This document shows positions 5,415-7,487 of a DNA stretch of 7,487 nucleotides, in pieces (the stretch's first letter is position 1; each line of letters begins with the position of its first letter). The translations under genes and the position numbers were made by a program. This stretch comes from an uncultured Oscillospiraceae bacterium (GTDB lineage: Bacteria > Bacillota > Clostridia > Oscillospirales > Oscillospiraceae): contig CAUBQU010000060.1 in assembly GCA_958438185.1 (NCBI GenBank), forward strand, positions 1 through 7,487. The letters are read 5' to 3'. Under the pieces are notes generated by a model. That model ran no database searches, was not told the DNA's origin, and worked only from the letters and a program-made list of their open reading frames with translations.

Positions 5415-7058
5415 TTATTCTGCAGAGATCAGGAAATAATAGACCGGCTGGCCGCCCTCGACCAGGGTGACCTCGGCGTCCGGGCAAGCAGCTTGGAAGA
5501 TCTCCAGCGCCTGCTGCCCCACCTCCGGCGTCGTATCTGCGCCGGTGTAGAGGGTGACAAACTCCCGCCCGTCTTCTGCCACATGGCCCGCCAGGCGCTG
5601 CAGCAGCGCCGTGAGCTCCTGCGCCGTGCCGAAGAGCGCGCCGCCGCACAGGGCCAGATAGTCGCCCTGGTGGATCTCATAGCCGTCAAAGTCGGAATCC
5701 CGGGCCGCGTAGGTGATCTGCATCGTCTCGACAGTGCCCAGTGCTTCGGTCATGGCCTCGGTATTGGCCTCCGCCGTGCCGTCCGGGTCGAACGACAGCA
5801 GCGCCGTCACACCTTGGGGGACGGTCTTCGACGGGATGACGATGACTGTCTTCTCCGTCAGCGGAATGGTCTGCTCGGCAGCCATAATGATATTTTTATT
5901 ATTGGGGAAGACGAATACCGTCTCCGCCGGGGTCCGGTTGATGGCGCTCAGGATATTCTGCGTCGAGGGATTCATCGTCTGCCCACCGGAGACGATCTGA
6001 TCGCAGCCCAAGTCGCGGAAGACCGCGGCCAGCCCGTCGCCTGCGCAGACGCTGACGATCCCAAAGGGCTTCTCCGGCGCAGCGACCGGCTCTGCCTGCT
6101 GCTGGGCCATCTCCTGCTTTTCCAGGAGCTTTTCCGTATGCTGCAGGCGCATATTCTCGATCTTGACCTTGACAAGATAGCCGTATTCCAGCGCCTCCTG
6201 CAGCGCGATGCCCGGCTGGTTTGTGTGCACATGCACCTTAATGATCTCCTCATCGTCCACCAAGACCAGGCTGTCGCCCAAGCCGCTGAGGAAGCTGCGG
6301 AGCATCTCCGGGTCCTTCTCCGACTGACGGGAGACGATAAACTCGGTGCAGTAAGTAAAGGTGATATCCTCCGTGGCAAAGTCAGAAAAATCGGCCGCGT
6401 CCTTGACATCGCCCGCTTGCTCTTCCGTGGGCATCTCAATATCCTGCCCCCGCAGCGCAGCCAGCATTCCTTCCAGGATCAGCAGCCAGCCCTTGCCGCC
6501 TGCGTCCACGACGCCTGCCTTTTTCAGCACCGGGTTCTGGTTGACCGTCTCCGCCAGGGCCGCTTTGGCCGCTTCGACTGCCGCTTCCAGGACTGCTTCC
6601 GGCTCATCGCACGCCTCCGCCTTTTCCCCGGCGGCAGCCGCCGCCAGGCGGGAAACCGTCAGGATCGTGCCCTCGGCGGGCTTCATGACGGCTTTGTACG
6701 CCGCCTCGACGCCCTCGGCCAGCGCCGCCGCAAACTCCGCGCCGGTGCAGGTCTCAGCCCCCTTCAGGGACTTGCTCATGCCCCGGAACAGCAGCGAGAG
6801 GATGACACCGGAGTTGCCTCTGGCATCCCGCAGCAGCGCGGAGGCCGCGCCGCCCGCCACCTGGCCAACGTCCATCTGCTTCGGCTGCTGCAGCAGCCGC
6901 ACCGCGGCGCCCAGGGTCATGCACATATTCGTCCCCGTGTCGCCATCCGGCACCGGGAATACGTTCAGCTCGTTGATGTGCTGCTTCTGCATCTGAAGCG
7001 ATGCCGCCGCACTGAGAATCATTCTGCGAAAAATGCCGCCGTCAATGGTAAGGCTCAT
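5415..7058 (-). CDS. fakA: Fatty acid kinase subunit A (DAK2/DegV domain protein, YloV type)
   Basis: The 547-aa protein matches FakA, the ATP-binding subunit that with a FakB partner phosphorylates exogenous fatty acids to acyl-phosphates for phospholipid synthesis. The N-terminal DhaL/DAK2 kinase domain (about 1-200) has NVFPVPDGDTGTNM (32-45), whose Asp38 and Asp40 should bind Mg-ATP, and DARGNSGVILS (78-88). The middle domain (about 225-310) has Cys237 and the HVH pair His276/His278, matching the Cys-His-His zinc site described in Staphylococcus aureus FakA. The C-terminal domain (about 330-547) includes VSGGQTMNPSTQ (356-367) and FPNNKNI, typical of the YloV family. A charged, Gln-rich linker spans about 305-330. 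GGAGG (7075-7071) lies 12 bases before the ATG, rather far, but the N-terminus fits the family. It lies 38 bases downstream of Asp23, the usual Firmicutes order. Confidence 0.95.
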   Translation of the reverse strand: MSLTIDGGIFRRMILSAAASLQMQKQHINELNVFPVPDGDTGTNMCMTLGAAVRLLQQPKQMDVGQVAGGAASALLRDARGNSGVILSLLFRGMSKSLKGAETCTGAEFAAALAEGVEAAYKAVMKPAEGTILTVSRLAAAAAGEKAEACDEPEAVLEAAVEAAKAALAETVNQNPVLKKAGVVDAGGKGWLLILEGMLAALRGQDIEMPTEEQAGDVKDAADFSDFATEDITFTYCTEFIVSRQSEKDPEMLRSFLSGLGDSLVLVDDEEIIKVHVHTNQPGIALQEALEYGYLVKVKIENMRLQHTEKLLEKQEMAQQQAEPVAAPEKPFGIVSVCAGDGLAAVFRDLGCDQIVSGGQTMNPSTQNILSAINRTPAETVFVFPNNKNIIMAAEQTIPLTEKTVIVIPSKTVPQGVTALLSFDPDGTAEANTEAMTEALGTVETMQITYAARDSDFDGYEIHQGDYLALCGGALFGTAQELTALLQRLAGHVAEDGREFVTLYTGADTTPEVGQQALEIFQAACPDAEVTLVEGGQPVYYFLISAE

Positions 7059-7096
7059 TTGTCACATACACCTCCATGGGGATCGGGGCCGCGCCC

Positions 7097-7407
7097 TCAA
7101 TCAATAATGATAGAATCCACAAATACATTGACCGCCTTCACCTGCGTTCCAGTGCAGGAGGCGACGACATAGCGTACTTCGGAAATAATGGAACTGGACA
7201 GCGCAGCGATATTCACGCCGTGCTCCACGACAATGTGCAGATCAATGGAAATCGAATCGTCGCTCTCGAAGGTCACATAGACGCCTTTGCTCATGGCCTC
7301 CTTGCGCAGCAGGTGCACAAGCCCGTCGGTCATGGAGCGGAAGGCCATGCCCTTCACGCCAAAGCAGTTCGTTGCGGCGATACCGGCGATTTTTGTATAA
7401 ACATGGC
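7097..7407 (-). CDS. Asp23/Gls24 family envelope stress protein (5' truncated by end of genuine sequence)
   Basis: The visible 102 residues read HVYTKIAGIAATNCFGVKGMAF... and end VNVFVDSIIID, with a TGA stop. This is the Asp23/Gls24 fold found directly upstream of fakA (YloU upstream of YloV in Bacillus). Family proteins are usually about 110-130 aa, so roughly the first 10-25 residues are missing. Members are cytoplasmic, often membrane-tethered or abundant under alkaline or envelope stress; the exact role of the YloU type is unknown. The truncation is technical, not biological: from 7408 the window becomes sequencing adapter. A GTG at 7357 is not a good start, because recognisable family sequence continues upstream of it. 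Codons are readable back to 7405. Confidence 0.88.
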
Positions 7408-7487
7408 CTGTCTCTTATACACAAATCCGATCCCCCCAGACAGCGCCACACCAATCGTATGCCGTCTTATGCTTGAAAATGTGGGGG
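7408..7487 (+). other. Illumina Nextera adapter read-through (sequencing artefact)
   Basis: CTGTCTCTTATACACA (7408-7423) is an exact match to the Tn5 mosaic end used in Nextera libraries. The next 18 bases match the Nextera Read-2 adapter at 13 positions without gaps. A 10-base index-length segment (7442-7451) follows. Then 7452-7475 matches the P7 sequence at 20 of 24, including TCGTATGCCGTCTT. The tail is AAAA then mostly G, as in reads running past the fragment end on two-colour instruments. The order and spacing of the parts leave little doubt. This segment should be removed, and proteins predicted across 7408 are chimeric. Confidence 0.96.

Noticed and set aside
5373..7172. A 599-codon open frame on the plus strand
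   Set aside because: It is antisense to fakA across its whole length, is Arg/Leu/Gln/His-rich with no recognisable domain, and has no ribosome binding site. Long antisense frames are expected in GC-rich coding DNA.
7408..7426. Tn5 mosaic end as a sign of a real transposon
   Set aside because: No transposase or IS50 sequence follows; instead the next bases match Nextera Read-2, index and P7 sequences in order, so it is library adapter.
7242..7454. A 70-codon minus-strand frame covering the contig end
   Set aside because: It translates adapter (LCIRDRP) and then the wrong frame of Asp23.
1..7487. CRISPR array, tRNA/rRNA genes, prophage or defence system
   Set aside because: No regularly spaced repeats, no cloverleaf or rRNA-like stretch, and no integrase, nuclease, toxin or phage protein was seen; the genes are mainly housekeeping or unrecognised.

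Overview
This is an ordinary-looking stretch of a GC-rich bacterial chromosome. It most resembles a Gram-positive gut anaerobe of the class Clostridia (Oscillospirales/Oscillospiraceae-like). The grounds are strong AGGAGG-type ribosome binding sites, sigma-A-type promoters with 17-bp spacers, an Asp23-fakA gene pair, a DUF6472 microprotein and a C_GCAxxG_C_C protein. The taxonomic call is an inference from gene content and base composition; no rRNA gene is present.

Layout from left to right. Bases 1-16 hold the first five codons of a minus-strand gene that runs off the window. A minus-strand operon follows (2024 down to 140): a 263-aa protein of unknown function, a C_GCAxxG_C_C cysteine protein and a small lipoprotein, overlapping by 13 and 4 bases, with a clear promoter (2056-2084) and a terminator (61-107). 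Next on the minus strand are a 57-aa four-cysteine DUF6472 protein (2109-2282) and a 137-aa P-loop ATPase-like protein (2381-2794) with its own promoter. Glucose-6-phosphate isomerase (pgi, 2911-4203, minus) lies back to back with an ROK glucokinase (4400-5335, plus). Their 196-base divergent intergenic region holds one promoter per gene and dyad-symmetric elements. A strong bidirectional terminator (5342-5387) separates glucokinase from the convergent fakA gene (5415-7058, minus), which is preceded by a truncated Asp23/Gls24 gene (7097-7407).

How the genes work together. Glucokinase and Pgi catalyse the first two steps of glycolysis (glucose to glucose 6-phosphate to fructose 6-phosphate), and their divergent pairing suggests shared control. 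FakA is the ATP-binding subunit of the fatty acid kinase that phosphorylates fatty acids carried by FakB proteins; no fakB gene lies in the window.

The last 80 bases (7408-7487) are not genomic. They match an untrimmed Illumina Nextera read-through: Tn5 mosaic end, Read-2 adapter, 10-base index, P7 sequence, then A and G bases. The true sequence ends near 7407, and any protein predicted across that point is chimeric. I found no CRISPR array, mobile element, RNA gene or convincing new system. The least-characterised real biology is the three-gene operon at 140-2024 and the symmetric elements in the promoters of the glcK-pgi pair and the P-loop gene.
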